DNA of 64,000 nucleotides from Streptomyces adelaidensis (GTDB lineage: Bacteria; Actinomycetota; Actinomycetes; Streptomycetales; Streptomycetaceae), in assembly GCF_016598475.1 (NCBI RefSeq), contig NZ_JAEMUX010000001.1, positions 1-64,000 of the forward strand, given 5' to 3'. The number at the start of each line of letters is the position of its first letter. Within the stretch, counting starts at the first letter, position 1. Below the pieces are notes generated by a model that searched no databases, had not been told where the DNA came from, and saw nothing but the letters and a program-made list of their open reading frames with translations. A program made the position numbers and the translations under genes. Positions 15,726-22,820 of this stretch are shown in pieces.

Positions 15726-17369
15726 ATGATGAACGCCCAGCTCCGCACGACGGCGGCACTCGCCGACGTGGCCCGGTCCTGTCGACTCGTCACGAGCGCA
15801 CGCACGCTCGCCGCCTGGCTCGGCCCGGGACGGGCCGTCACCCCGGCGGGCATGCCAAAACCCTCGGACGCTCCCGAAGCCGCCGCCACCCTGGGTGTGC
15901 CCGCCCCGCGCCGGGTACGCCGGGCCGCAGACATTCCCGAGCTCGCCGCAGTGTGGCGCTTCGCCCGCGCAGGCGGGTTCGTCACGACCGACGGCGGGCG
16001 GGGCCATGGTGCGGCAGCAGAAGCGGACTGGGCGAAGCTGCCGTCGGAGACCGTCCTGCCACGCTGGCTCGACGCTCTGTCGGCGGCCGTCCCCTTCGGT
16101 GCGGGAACCGACCGGCCGGTCGACGACGAGCGCGCCACTTGCCTCGCCGTCCTTCTGTCCGCCTTCTCCACTGCCGGCGGCACGCGGGACGCGGGCGACG
16201 TGAGCGCCCGCATCCTCGAGATGGCACACACCGACCAGTGGCGGTTGCCCTACGGTTGTTCCTTCCTCCGGACTCTGGAAGAGCACGAGTTCGACCACCT
16301 CCGCACCGTCCTCGTCGACGCCGGGGCGGTCGATGACGATCGAGGTCTCACCCCGCTCGGCATCTGGGCGCTGGAGCGGCTGCGCCCGGCGCGGATCGAA
16401 CCACGGATGAGCGCCGCCGACCTGCTGGCGGAGCTTGAGCGCCGCCCGCCCCTCGACCCTTACCCGGTGATCTGGTCATGGACCGAGCTCCAGGGTCCGG
16501 ATGCCGCACTCCGCGCACTGCTCGCCGAAGCCGACCGGGCGGGCACCCTGCGGCGCAGACTTGCCCTCGAACTCGCCGCCGGCCTCCCCGTGCATTCCGA
16601 CGAACCGTGGCACCGGGCCGCCACACACGCGGTCCTCGGTCCGCCCGCCCGCCGGATCCTGTGGCACGACGACCCCACCGAACGGAACCTCGGCTCGCAG
16701 GACCTGCTCTGGCTGGCCGTCGACGATTGTGCCGCGGCCTGGCTCGGCGACGACACGGCGCGCGTGCTCGAACAGTTCCACGATCTGCCGGGAGCCGACG
16801 GGCCCGAGCGCCTGACCGCTGTCCGCACCAGCGGTCACCCGGACGCCGCGGCCCTCGCCGACCACCTGACGCGCAGCGGTGCCGAGCAGTCACAGCCCAG
16901 CGTGTACCAGCTCAAGATCTCCCTGACCGGCTACGGAGCATGGCGCCGCGTCCTGGTACGACCCACCCTCACCCTCGGCGATCTGCACGAGGTCATCCGC
17001 ACCGTCCTGGAGTGGGACGACGACCACCTGCATCTCTTCCAAGGGCCCGGTCGCCGCACCTACGCCCCCGCCTGGTGCGACCTGGACGCCGTGGACGAGG
17101 ACGCCGTCCTGCTCGCCGACGTGTTTCCCCGGAAGGGCAGCTCCCTGAGCTACACCTACGACCTCGGCGACTGCTGGCGCCACGAGATCACCTGCCAGAA
17201 GATCCTCGCGGGCGGCCCCGGCACCGCATACCCGGTGTGCACGGCAGGACAGGGAGACAGCCCGGTCGAAGACTCCGCCCCCGAGCATGTATACGGGCCA
17301 TACCCCACTACGCCTTTCTTGATCGACGACGTCAACGAGCGTCTGATCCTGCGCTTCTCCTCCAACTGA
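15726..17369 (+). CDS. pRiA4b ORF-3-like domain protein, island cargo
   Basis: A 547-residue protein. The C-terminal domain (about 393-547) matches the plasmid pRiA4b ORF-3 / IS1096 TnpR-like family: YQLKISLTGYGAWRRVLV, LGDLHEVIRTVLEWDDDHLHLF and SYTYDLGDCWRHEITC, ending PTTPFLIDDVNERL. The N-terminal about 390 residues are unrecognised. The family is common on plasmids and mobile elements; its biochemical role is not established. ATG 15726 is preceded by GGATAGGGTG; ATG 15729 is an alternative. It lies 43 bp after the oxygenase-like gene on the same strand. Confidence 0.75.
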   Translation: MMNAQLRTTAALADVARSCRLVTSARTLAAWLGPGRAVTPAGMPKPSDAPEAAATLGVPAPRRVRRAADIPELAAVWRFARAGGFVTTDGGRGHGAAAEADWAKLPSETVLPRWLDALSAAVPFGAGTDRPVDDERATCLAVLLSAFSTAGGTRDAGDVSARILEMAHTDQWRLPYGCSFLRTLEEHEFDHLRTVLVDAGAVDDDRGLTPLGIWALERLRPARIEPRMSAADLLAELERRPPLDPYPVIWSWTELQGPDAALRALLAEADRAGTLRRRLALELAAGLPVHSDEPWHRAATHAVLGPPARRILWHDDPTERNLGSQDLLWLAVDDCAAAWLGDDTARVLEQFHDLPGADGPERLTAVRTSGHPDAAALADHLTRSGAEQSQPSVYQLKISLTGYGAWRRVLVRPTLTLGDLHEVIRTVLEWDDDHLHLFQGPGRRTYAPAWCDLDAVDEDAVLLADVFPRKGSSLSYTYDLGDCWRHEITCQKILAGGPGTAYPVCTAGQGDSPVEDSAPEHVYGPYPTTPFLIDDVNERLILRFSSN

Positions 17370-17373
17370 CCGT

Positions 17374-17403
17374 CTCGCCGGGACGGGACGCCGCCCCGGC
17401 GAG
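17374..17403 (+). terminator. Hairpin after pRiA4b-like gene
   Basis: Stem CTCGCCGGG / CCCGGCGAG, five bases after the stop codon. It would end the two-gene cargo transcript. The following 240 bases to the right junction contain no gene I can support. Confidence 0.6.
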
Positions 17404-17645
17404 GGTGGAGCCGGTGCGTGGCGAGCTGCGCAAAATCACTGCCGCGGCCGGCTGCGCGGCAAGGGCCGCTACCTGCCGCGTTGAGACGGCGGCCCGACGC
17501 GGGCGGACCGAGTGCCGCCTGCCAGGGGCCGTCCGGCGTTGCACCGAACCGGCCTTCTTGCAGGACCGCGAAGAACATCACCGGGCGAGACGGGCAGGGG
17601 CTACCTGCTCGCTCTCCGTCGTAGACCGGAAGACGGAAGACGAGC

Positions 17646-18065
17646 GGCGCGATCTTCCGCTCGGCCGCCGCCCTCGGCATGGACGCGGTCCTACTCTCCC
17701 CGGACTGCGCCGACCCGCTCTACCGCCGCAGCGTCAAGGTCTCCATGGGCGCGGTCTTCTCCGTGCCGTACGCCCGCCTGGAGACCTGGCCGAAGGGGCT
17801 CGACGCGGTCCGCGACGCCGGGTTCACCCTGCTCGCGCTCACCCCGGACGAGAAGGCCCGGTCCCTCGACGAGGCCGCCCCGCACCGGATGGACCGCGTC
17901 GCCCTCATGCTCGGCGCCGAGGGCGACGGGCTGTCCACCAAGGCACTCATGTCGGCCGACGAATGGGTCCGCATCCCCATGGCCCACGGCGTCGACTCCC
18001 TCAACGTGGGCGCGGCGGCGGCCGTGGCCTTCTACGCGGTGGCGACGGGCCGCCCACAGTCATGA
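17646..18065 (+). pseudogene. Stranded native 3' half of the trmH-like methyltransferase gene
   Basis: In frame from 17646 the DNA reads GAIFRSAAALGMDAV and then the complete C-terminal part of a SpoU methyltransferase: CADPLYRRSVKVSMGAVF, MLGAEGDGLS, WVRIPMAHGVDSLNVGAAA. It joins exactly to the host 5' half ending HTNIGA at 12616. An internal ATG (17679) exists, but the product would lack the N-domain and part of motif 1. It uses the strong G/C-ending codons of the host, unlike the replacement half. It is the displaced original end of the gene at 12212. Confidence 0.85.
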
Positions 18066-18094
18066 CAAGTCATGTCGAGTCATGACGCACTGAT

Positions 18095-18123
18095 CTGATC
18101 CGGCGGTCCCGCCGCCGGATCAG
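18095..18123 (+). terminator. Perfect 12-bp hairpin, original trmH terminator
   Basis: CTGATCCGGCGG, loop, CCGCCGGATCAG, 29 bases after the stop of the native 3' half. It also lies just beyond the end of the convergent kinase gene, so it may serve both strands. Confidence 0.7.
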
Positions 18124-18129
18124 CCCGCG

Positions 18130-19491
18130 TCAGTCCTCGACAGCAGGCGCGACCCGCTGCTCCTGACGTACGTCTTGCCGTACGTCCCGCTGCACGCCGT
18201 CCTGTTGTACGCCCGCACCGCCGAGCCCTCGCGGCGGACCCTGGCAGCCCTGCGCCGCCGCGATGCCCAGCGCGGCCAGGAGCGTCACCACGACGAACAC
18301 CACGAGCCGCTGACGCAGCAGCCGGGGGTTGGCGGGCCGCCGCCCGGTCCCGTTGGTCCGGGTCGGACGGCCGGCACCACTGCGGGGCGCGGGCCGCTTG
18401 CCGGAGCGGGTGGTGTTGCGAGCCGGCGCCGACCGCCCGCCGGGCCGCGAGCCGCCACCGGTCCGTGCACCGCCCCCGCCCGTACGGGAACCGCCCCCGG
18501 TCCGGGGCGGCGGCGTACCCGGCCCGCCGGGCTTGCCCTGCTGCGACCCGCGCGTGTCCTGCGGCTGCCGGAGCGTGCGCTGCTCGACGTACTGTTCCGC
18601 GAGCCGTCCCGAGGGCCGGTCCGGATCGGTGCGCTGCGCGGGCGGCCGGACATCCGTCGGCCCCTGCGCCTCCCGGGCCGCGATCTCCTTGAGCCGCAAC
18701 GACAGTTGAAGCGTGGTGGGCCGTTCCTGCGGGTCCTTCGCCAGACAGGCGCGAACCAGCGGAGCCAGCGCGTCGGGCACCCCGCGCAGCTGCGGCTCCT
18801 CATGCACCACCCGGTACAGCATGACCTCGGAACTGCCGTGTCCGAAGGGCGAGTCGGAGGTCGCCGCGTAGGCGAGGGTGGCACCTAGGGAGAAGACGTC
18901 CGTGGCCGGTGTCACGGCTGCGCCGCGCACCTGTTCGGGCGCGAGGAATCCGGGCGATCCCACGGCCGTGCCGACATGGGTCAGGGTCGAGGCCCCGGTC
19001 GCCCACGCGATACCGAAGTCGATGATCCGCGGGCCCTTCGGGGACAGCAGGATGTTGGACGGCTTCAGATCCCGGTGTACGACACCGGCCTCGTGCACGG
19101 CCACGAGTCCCTCGGAGAGGGCGGCACCGACGGCGGCCACATCGGCGGCCGGCATCGGCCCCTCCTCGGCGACCTTGTCGTGCAGCGAGGGCCCCGGCAC
19201 GTACTGCGTGGCGAACCACGGCCGGTCGGCCTCCAGATCGGCAGCGACGAGCCGTGCCGTGCAGCCACCCCTGATCCGCCGCGCCGCGGAGACCTCGCGC
19301 GCGAACCGTGAACGGAACTCCTGATCCTCCGCCAGATCCGGCCGGATCACCTTCAACGCCACTCGCTGTCCACGCCGGTCCGAGCCCAGGTAGACAACGC
19401 CCATTCCGCCGGCGCCGAGCCGTCTGTGGATCCTGAACGAGCCGACGACGCGCGGGTCCTCGCGCCTCAGGCGCATCATCGCCATGTTCAT
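18130..19491 (-). CDS. Serine/threonine protein kinase, membrane-anchored
   Basis: About 453 residues. The N-terminal kinase domain has the Gly-rich loop LGAGGMGVVYLG, the VAIK-like Lys in VALKVIRPD, the catalytic loop HRDLKPSN, DFG (IIDFGIAWA), a threonine-bearing activation segment (THVGTAVGSPGFLAPEQV) and DVFSLG. A Gly/Pro/Arg-rich linker leads to a single hydrophobic helix (LVVFVVVTLLAALGIAAA) near the C-terminus, so the kinase faces the cytoplasm with only a short outside tail and no PASTA repeats. The start is uncertain: ATG 19491 is chosen; GTG 19521 or ATG 19485/19479 are alternatives. Convergent with the trmH remnant. Confidence 0.88.
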   Translation of the reverse strand: MNMAMMRLRREDPRVVGSFRIHRRLGAGGMGVVYLGSDRRGQRVALKVIRPDLAEDQEFRSRFAREVSAARRIRGGCTARLVAADLEADRPWFATQYVPGPSLHDKVAEEGPMPAADVAAVGAALSEGLVAVHEAGVVHRDLKPSNILLSPKGPRIIDFGIAWATGASTLTHVGTAVGSPGFLAPEQVRGAAVTPATDVFSLGATLAYAATSDSPFGHGSSEVMLYRVVHEEPQLRGVPDALAPLVRACLAKDPQERPTTLQLSLRLKEIAAREAQGPTDVRPPAQRTDPDRPSGRLAEQYVEQRTLRQPQDTRGSQQGKPGGPGTPPPRTGGGSRTGGGGARTGGGSRPGGRSAPARNTTRSGKRPAPRSGAGRPTRTNGTGRRPANPRLLRQRLVVFVVVTLLAALGIAAAQGCQGPPRGLGGAGVQQDGVQRDVRQDVRQEQRVAPAVED

Positions 19492-19687
19492 CCCCGCTGC
19501 CCGTTCCGTCTGACGAGCCACAGCTTACGTTTCCACGGCCGGGCGTGCGCAGAGGCCGCGCCCTCGCGACCCGATCGATTGTCAGTGCCGGGTGGGAAAC
19601 TTGAAGGGTGGTCAGGGAACAGGGGCTCGGCACCTGGTTGGACTGCCTGTGATCCCAACCACCCACCAGGGAAGGGGGATTGAACCC

Positions 19688-19963
19688 GTGAAGGGTGACG
19701 GTGTGGAGATAGTCGTGGACGCCGGGGACACAACACGCACCTACGAGGTGATCGCGAGCAGGGCCGGCCGCCGGGTGGAGACGGTGGTACGCCGAGGGGT
19801 CGTGGAAGTGAGCGAAGTCACCCTCCCCCACGCTCGGCTTCGCTCGCGCGGGGGGACCCCCATCGGCTCCGTGGTACGGACGGCCCGGTTCATGGCGAAC
19901 CGGGTCCTCGCACTGGTCGAGCAGCCGGTGCCCCGCGAGGACGGCTCGGAGCGGAACTCGTAG
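19688..19963 (+). CDS. Small conserved protein with in-frame repeat insertion
   Basis: A 91-residue protein from GTG 19688 (VKGDGVEIVVDAGDTTRTYE), ribosome site GGGAAGGGGG upstream. No known domain; I recall similar short basic Streptomyces proteins with unknown function. Residues about 46-60 (LPHARLRSRGGTPIG, 19823-19867) are the translation of a C-rich intergenic-type repeat and interrupt an otherwise smooth sequence (VVEVSEVT ... SVVRTARFMANRV). The insertion is 45 nt, so the frame is kept. Confidence 0.6.
   Translation: MKGDGVEIVVDAGDTTRTYEVIASRAGRRVETVVRRGVVEVSEVTLPHARLRSRGGTPIGSVVRTARFMANRVLALVEQPVPREDGSERNS
19823..19867 (+). repeat. C-rich palindromic repeat inserted in a gene
   Basis: CTCCCCCACGCTCGG ... 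CGCGGGGGGACCCCCATC: a hairpin-forming unit with the pattern CTCCCCC(A) n GGGGGACCCCCA. A second unit of the same pattern is at 49819-49852. Similar units occur widely between Streptomyces genes as far as I recall. Confidence 0.6.
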
Positions 19964-20129
19964 CAGAAGGGGCAGACCGGGCGTCCCCTCCGGGAAGACC
20001 CCGAGACCTAGGACCTCATCTCCACCCTGGGGAGTACGTCGCAGGTCATCGCTCATCCTCCGGGAGGCCCGGCAATCGGTACGAGGGCATGACGACCCGG
20101 ACGGGCCGCACGCCTAGATTTGAGGTCAA

Positions 20130-20173
20130 GCGGCGGGTGCAGCACTCGTCCCCCGAGGTCAGACACCCGCCGC
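20130..20173 (+). other. Inverted repeat upstream of the 66-aa membrane protein gene
   Basis: GCGGCGGGTG and CACCCGCCGC separated by 24 bases, ending 53 bp before the start at 20226. It could be an attenuator-like hairpin or terminate upstream transcription. No other clear signal is seen in the 262-bp gap. Confidence 0.35.
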
Positions 20174-20225
20174 TGCCAAAACAAAACAAGACAAGACCGA
20201 AAAGAACGGTCAGAGAGGAGGGACC

Positions 20226-20426
20226 ATGGCCCACACGGCACCGCGGACCGCGATCCGCACACGGGAGCGCAAGGTGTTCACCGCCGATCGCCGTTCGGGC
20301 CGTCGCCACCCCTTGGTGGCGACCGCGATGGTCCTCCCTCTGGCGGCCCTGCTCGTATACGCCTTCGGCGGCTGGGAAGCAGTGGTCACACAAGCGTCGT
20401 CCGTGGGTGTGATGCTGGGGCGCTGA
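20226..20426 (+). CDS. Small single-pass membrane protein
   Basis: A 66-residue protein with a basic N-terminal segment (RTAIRTRERK, RRSGRRHP) and one hydrophobic helix LVATAMVLPLAALLVYAFGG at about 30-49, so the N-terminus is probably cytoplasmic. An excellent ribosome site (GAGGAGGG) precedes ATG 20226. No function is recognised. It is followed about 90 bp later by a strong terminator, suggesting a monocistronic unit. Confidence 0.65.
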   Translation: MAHTAPRTAIRTRERKVFTADRRSGRRHPLVATAMVLPLAALLVYAFGGWEAVVTQASSVGVMLGR

Positions 20427-20516
20427 GCGGCGACCCCAGGCCCGGAAGAGCGGTCCGGGCGGGGACATCCATCCATGAAACCCCGTGGGGACGGGGGTGC
20501 GGCGGACGGCAATAGA

Positions 20517-20546
20517 CGCCCGCGCAGCTGGGGAGCTGCGCGGGCG
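20517..20546 (+). terminator. Intrinsic terminator with T-rich tail
   Basis: Perfect 13-bp stem CGCCCGCGCAGCT / AGCTGCGCGGGCG, loop GGGG, followed by TTGCTCTTT. It ends the transcript of the 66-residue membrane protein. It sits in the 373-bp gap 20427-20799, which otherwise holds only the CCCCG repeat. Confidence 0.8.
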
Positions 20547-20695
20547 TTGCTCTTTCCCCCACCGTGGCCGCGCCCAGCGCGCTGCCCTGAATCCGCTGGT
20601 TGCCCGGGGGCGGCGGGATGCCGTGAGTCCCGCTATCGTGCCGCTGTGGCGGCAAGGGTGGGCGCGGCGGCACCTCGTGACCGCCGAGCCGAGCC

Positions 20696-20735
20696 CCCCG
20701 CCCCGCCCCGCCCCGCCCCGCCCCGCCCCGCCCCG
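20696..20735 (+). repeat. (CCCCG)8 pentanucleotide tandem repeat
   Basis: Eight uninterrupted copies of CCCCG, ending 64 bp before the phosphotransferase start. Copy-number change would alter promoter or leader length rather than a coding frame. Confidence 0.85.
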
Positions 20736-20799
20736 GCCCACCGTGCCCACCTGCGTAGGCTCTGCTCGGTGCCGTCGTACGACTTCGCAGGGGGACCCC

Positions 20800-21744
20800 A
20801 TGACCGCCGCTGATGCCGACGTACTTCCAGCGCTGAGGGCCAGGGTGCGAAGCGTGTCCCACCCCGAGTCCACCGTCTGCTCCCATCCCGACACGGTCCT
20901 CGCGGAGCGCGCGGACGGCACGGTCGTACGTCACGCCGACACCGTCGCCAAGGCCCACGCCTCCGACACCGGCCCCACTGCCCTGACCCTTCGCCTGGCC
21001 GTCGCCACCGCCCACCCGGACATCCTCCTGGCTCCCCTCCACTCCACCCCGACCCCCCTCCACGGTCGCCTCATCACGCTCTGGCCGTACGGCACCCCGG
21101 TCGACCCCGAGGCACCGGAGCGCGCCCCGTGGGAGGAGGCGGCCACCCTCCTCGCCCGCCTCCACCGGCGCCCCGCACCCCCGGGCCTGCCGCCCATGCG
21201 CGGCCCGGTCAAGGCGGCCCGGGCCATCGCCCGCCTCCGCACCGTCGCACCCCACCACCCCACCACCGCCTCCGTTCTGCGCGCCTGGCGCACCCTCCCC
21301 GCCTGGGCCCGGGCCGAGACCCTCATGCCCGGCCCGGCCACCCTCTGCCACGGCGACCTGCACCTCGGCCAGCTGGTCCGCCACCCGGCGACGACCGGCG
21401 CCTGGCGACTGATAGACGTCGACGACCTCGGCGTGGGCGTCCCGGCCTGGGACCTGGCCCGCCCGGCCGCCTGGTACGCCTGCGGCCTCCTCCTCCCCGA
21501 CGAGTGGATCCGCTTCCTGGACGCGTACCGACGCGCAGGCGGCCCGGCGGTCCCCGCGCAGGGCGACCCCTGGCCCGTACTGGACGTACCGGCCCGCTCA
21601 CTCACCGTGCAGACCGCGGCCCTGGCCATCGCGAAGTCCACGGCGGCCGGCCGCGCCCCCGACGACGCGCAGCAGGCCGTTATCGACGCATGTGACCGAA
21701 TGGGAGGCATCCCGCCGGAGTTGGCCGCCGCTTTCCCGAAGTAG
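20800..21744 (+). CDS. Aminoglycoside phosphotransferase-family kinase
   Basis: A 314-residue protein with the APH/choline kinase fold. The catalytic loop is LCHGDLHLGQLV (HGDxHxxQ, with Gln where Asn is common) and the metal-binding segment is RLIDVDDLGVGVPAWDLA. It is expected to phosphorylate a hydroxyl of a small molecule; the substrate cannot be told from sequence and it need not be a resistance gene. The start ATG 20800 has GCAGGGGGAC upstream. It is preceded by the CCCCG repeat. Confidence 0.8.
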   Translation: MTAADADVLPALRARVRSVSHPESTVCSHPDTVLAERADGTVVRHADTVAKAHASDTGPTALTLRLAVATAHPDILLAPLHSTPTPLHGRLITLWPYGTPVDPEAPERAPWEEAATLLARLHRRPAPPGLPPMRGPVKAARAIARLRTVAPHHPTTASVLRAWRTLPAWARAETLMPGPATLCHGDLHLGQLVRHPATTGAWRLIDVDDLGVGVPAWDLARPAAWYACGLLLPDEWIRFLDAYRRAGGPAVPAQGDPWPVLDVPARSLTVQTAALAIAKSTAAGRAPDDAQQAVIDACDRMGGIPPELAAAFPK

Positions 21745-21825
21745 GGTGCAACCGACCGCCGCCGGACAGTGTCTGTCCTGGCGTAACGCGAAGCAGCACC
21801 GAACGGCGAGGAGTTGAGCCGAACC

Positions 21826-22140
21826 ATGCACATGCAGTGTCCGAAGTGCCATGCGCCGATGCACACCTACAACCGCAATGGCGTCCAGATCGAGCAGTGC
21901 AGCGGATGCCGCGGGATCTTCCTCGACTACGGCGAGCTGGAGTCACTGACCCGTCTGGAGTCCCAGTGGGGTGCCGGCCCGGCCGTTCCGCCGCCGCCGG
22001 CCGCTCCGCAGTACCCGTCGGGCGGCGGCCACGGTGCTCCCGCCTGGGGTGCCCAGCACGGCGGTCACCACGGCGGCGGTCACCACGGCCAGCACGGTCA
22101 CCACAACCGGGGCTTCGGCCACATGCTGTTCTCCAGCTGA
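21826..22140 (+). CDS. TFIIB-type zinc-ribbon protein with His/Gly-rich tail
   Basis: About 104 residues. The N-terminal zinc ribbon has CPKCHAPM and CSGCRGIFLDYGELE (two CxxC pairs, residues about 5-45), matching the zf-TFIIB family. The C-terminal half is rich in Gly, His and Pro (GGHHGGGHHGQHGHH) and could bind metal. No enzymatic role is known for the family. A GAGGAG site at about 21809 favours ATG 21826; TTG 21814 and ATG 21832 are alternatives. A terminator follows directly. Confidence 0.8.
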   Translation: MHMQCPKCHAPMHTYNRNGVQIEQCSGCRGIFLDYGELESLTRLESQWGAGPAVPPPPAAPQYPSGGGHGAPAWGAQHGGHHGGGHHGQHGHHNRGFGHMLFSS

Positions 22141-22155
22141 GCCGAGGAACGACGA

Positions 22156-22186
22156 AGCCCCCGGCCGTACGAGACGGCCGGGGGCT
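22156..22186 (+). terminator. Hairpin between zinc-ribbon gene and tRNA cluster
   Basis: Perfect 13-bp stem AGCCCCCGGCCGT / ACGGCCGGGGGCT with a 5-base loop, 15 bases after the stop. It can also terminate the convergent tRNA transcript. Confidence 0.75.
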
Positions 22187-22195
22187 CGGTGCGTG

Positions 22196-22267
22196 TGGAC
22201 GATACTGGGATTGAACCAGTGACCTCTTCCGTGTCAGGGAAGCGCTCTCCCGCTGAGCTAATCGTCC
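22196..22267 (-). tRNA. tRNA-Val(GAC), copy 3 in transcript order
   Basis: The minus strand folds as a cloverleaf: acceptor GGACGAT/ATCGTCC, anticodon loop CTGACAC with GAC, T-arm GGTTCAATCC. No encoded CCA. Last gene of the five-tRNA transcript. Confidence 0.93.
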
Positions 22268-22310
22268 TCGGGATCACAACCCGGGCGATCCCGGGGCTGT
22301 CGATCTTGCG

Positions 22311-22382
22311 TGCGCGATACTGGGATTGAACCAGTGACCTCTTCCGTGTCAGGGAAGCGCTCTCCCGCTGAGCTAATCGCGC
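22311..22382 (-). tRNA. tRNA-Val(GAC), copy 2, variant acceptor stem
   Basis: Same body and anticodon as the flanking copies, but the acceptor stem is GCGCGAT/ATCGCGC. Both sides change together, so pairing is kept. Confidence 0.93.
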
Positions 22383-22405
22383 GGGGACCCGGTGAACCGG
22401 ATCAG

Positions 22406-22477
22406 TGGACGATACTGGGATTGAACCAGTGACCTCTTCCGTGTCAGGGAAGCGCTCTCCCGCTGAGCTAATCGTCC
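22406..22477 (-). tRNA. tRNA-Val(GAC), copy 1
   Basis: Identical in its 71-nt body to the copy at 22197-22267; anticodon loop CTGACAC. No encoded CCA. Confidence 0.93.
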
Positions 22478-22478
22478 T

Positions 22479-22552
22479 TGGAGGTGGAGACGGGATTTGA
22501 ACCCGTGTAGACGGCTTTGCAGGCCGTTGCCTCGCCTCTCGGCCACTCCACC
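22479..22552 (-). tRNA. tRNA-Cys(GCA)
   Basis: Acceptor GGTGGAG/CTCCACC, anticodon loop CTGCAAA (GCA), T-arm GGTTCAAATCC. The 3' CCA appears to be encoded (TGG at 22479-22481 on the plus strand). Confidence 0.93.
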
Positions 22553-22591
22553 AGGAGTGCGGGGGTTCGGGAAGATCCCCCTCTTCCTGCG

Positions 22592-22664
22592 AGCGGACGA
22601 CCAGGTTCGAACTGGCGACCTCAACCTTGGCAAGGTTGCGCTCTACCAACTGAGCTACGTCCGC
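22592..22664 (-). tRNA. tRNA-Gly(GCC)
   Basis: Acceptor GCGGACG/CGTCCGC, anticodon loop TTGCCAA (GCC), T-arm GGTTCGAACC. First gene of the cluster after the promoter at 22706-22733. Confidence 0.93.
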
Positions 22665-22705
22665 GTGCCGTTTCGGTCCGCTCTCGCGGCCCGGCGACGA
22701 GTTGA

Positions 22706-22733
22706 ACTCTAGCGGATTCCGGGGCCAGCACAA
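22706..22733 (-). promoter_or_regulatory. Probable promoter of the tRNA Gly-Cys-Val-Val-Val operon
   Basis: The minus strand has TTGTGC, 16 bases, TAGAGT, placing transcription start near 22699, about 35 bases before tRNA-Gly. The -10 fits TANNNT; the -35 is a partial match. Confidence 0.45.
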
Positions 22734-22820
22734 AAACACGTTTGTGCAGCGTGCTGCGGTGCGCCCGGTCCAGGACCCGGCCGGGTCCGCCCGCGGGGTG
22801 CCCGTCCTAGACTCGACAGC

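Larger units (their letters stand above)
12617..17648. mobile_element. Foreign segment of about 5 kb integrated in the trmH-like gene
   Basis: The segment is bounded by the two halves of one host gene: the host 5' half ends in ATCGGCGCC (to about 12616) and the host 3' half resumes in GCGGCGCGATC (17645-17655). Both junctions share CGGCGC followed by AT at the codons for motif 1. It carries a replacement trmH 3' half, a 2OG-Fe(II) oxygenase-like gene and a pRiA4b ORF-3-like gene. I see no integrase, excisionase or replication gene inside, so it is either a decayed integrative element or DNA acquired by recombination. Confidence 0.65.

Noticed and set aside
12617..17648. Integrase or excisionase in the island
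   Set aside because: Both complete cargo genes have other domains and the gaps of 288 and 276 bp carry no recombinase-like frame.
22196..22664. Closely spaced repeats resembling a CRISPR array
   Set aside because: The repeats are tRNA-Val genes with full cloverleaf structure; there are no spacers or cas genes.
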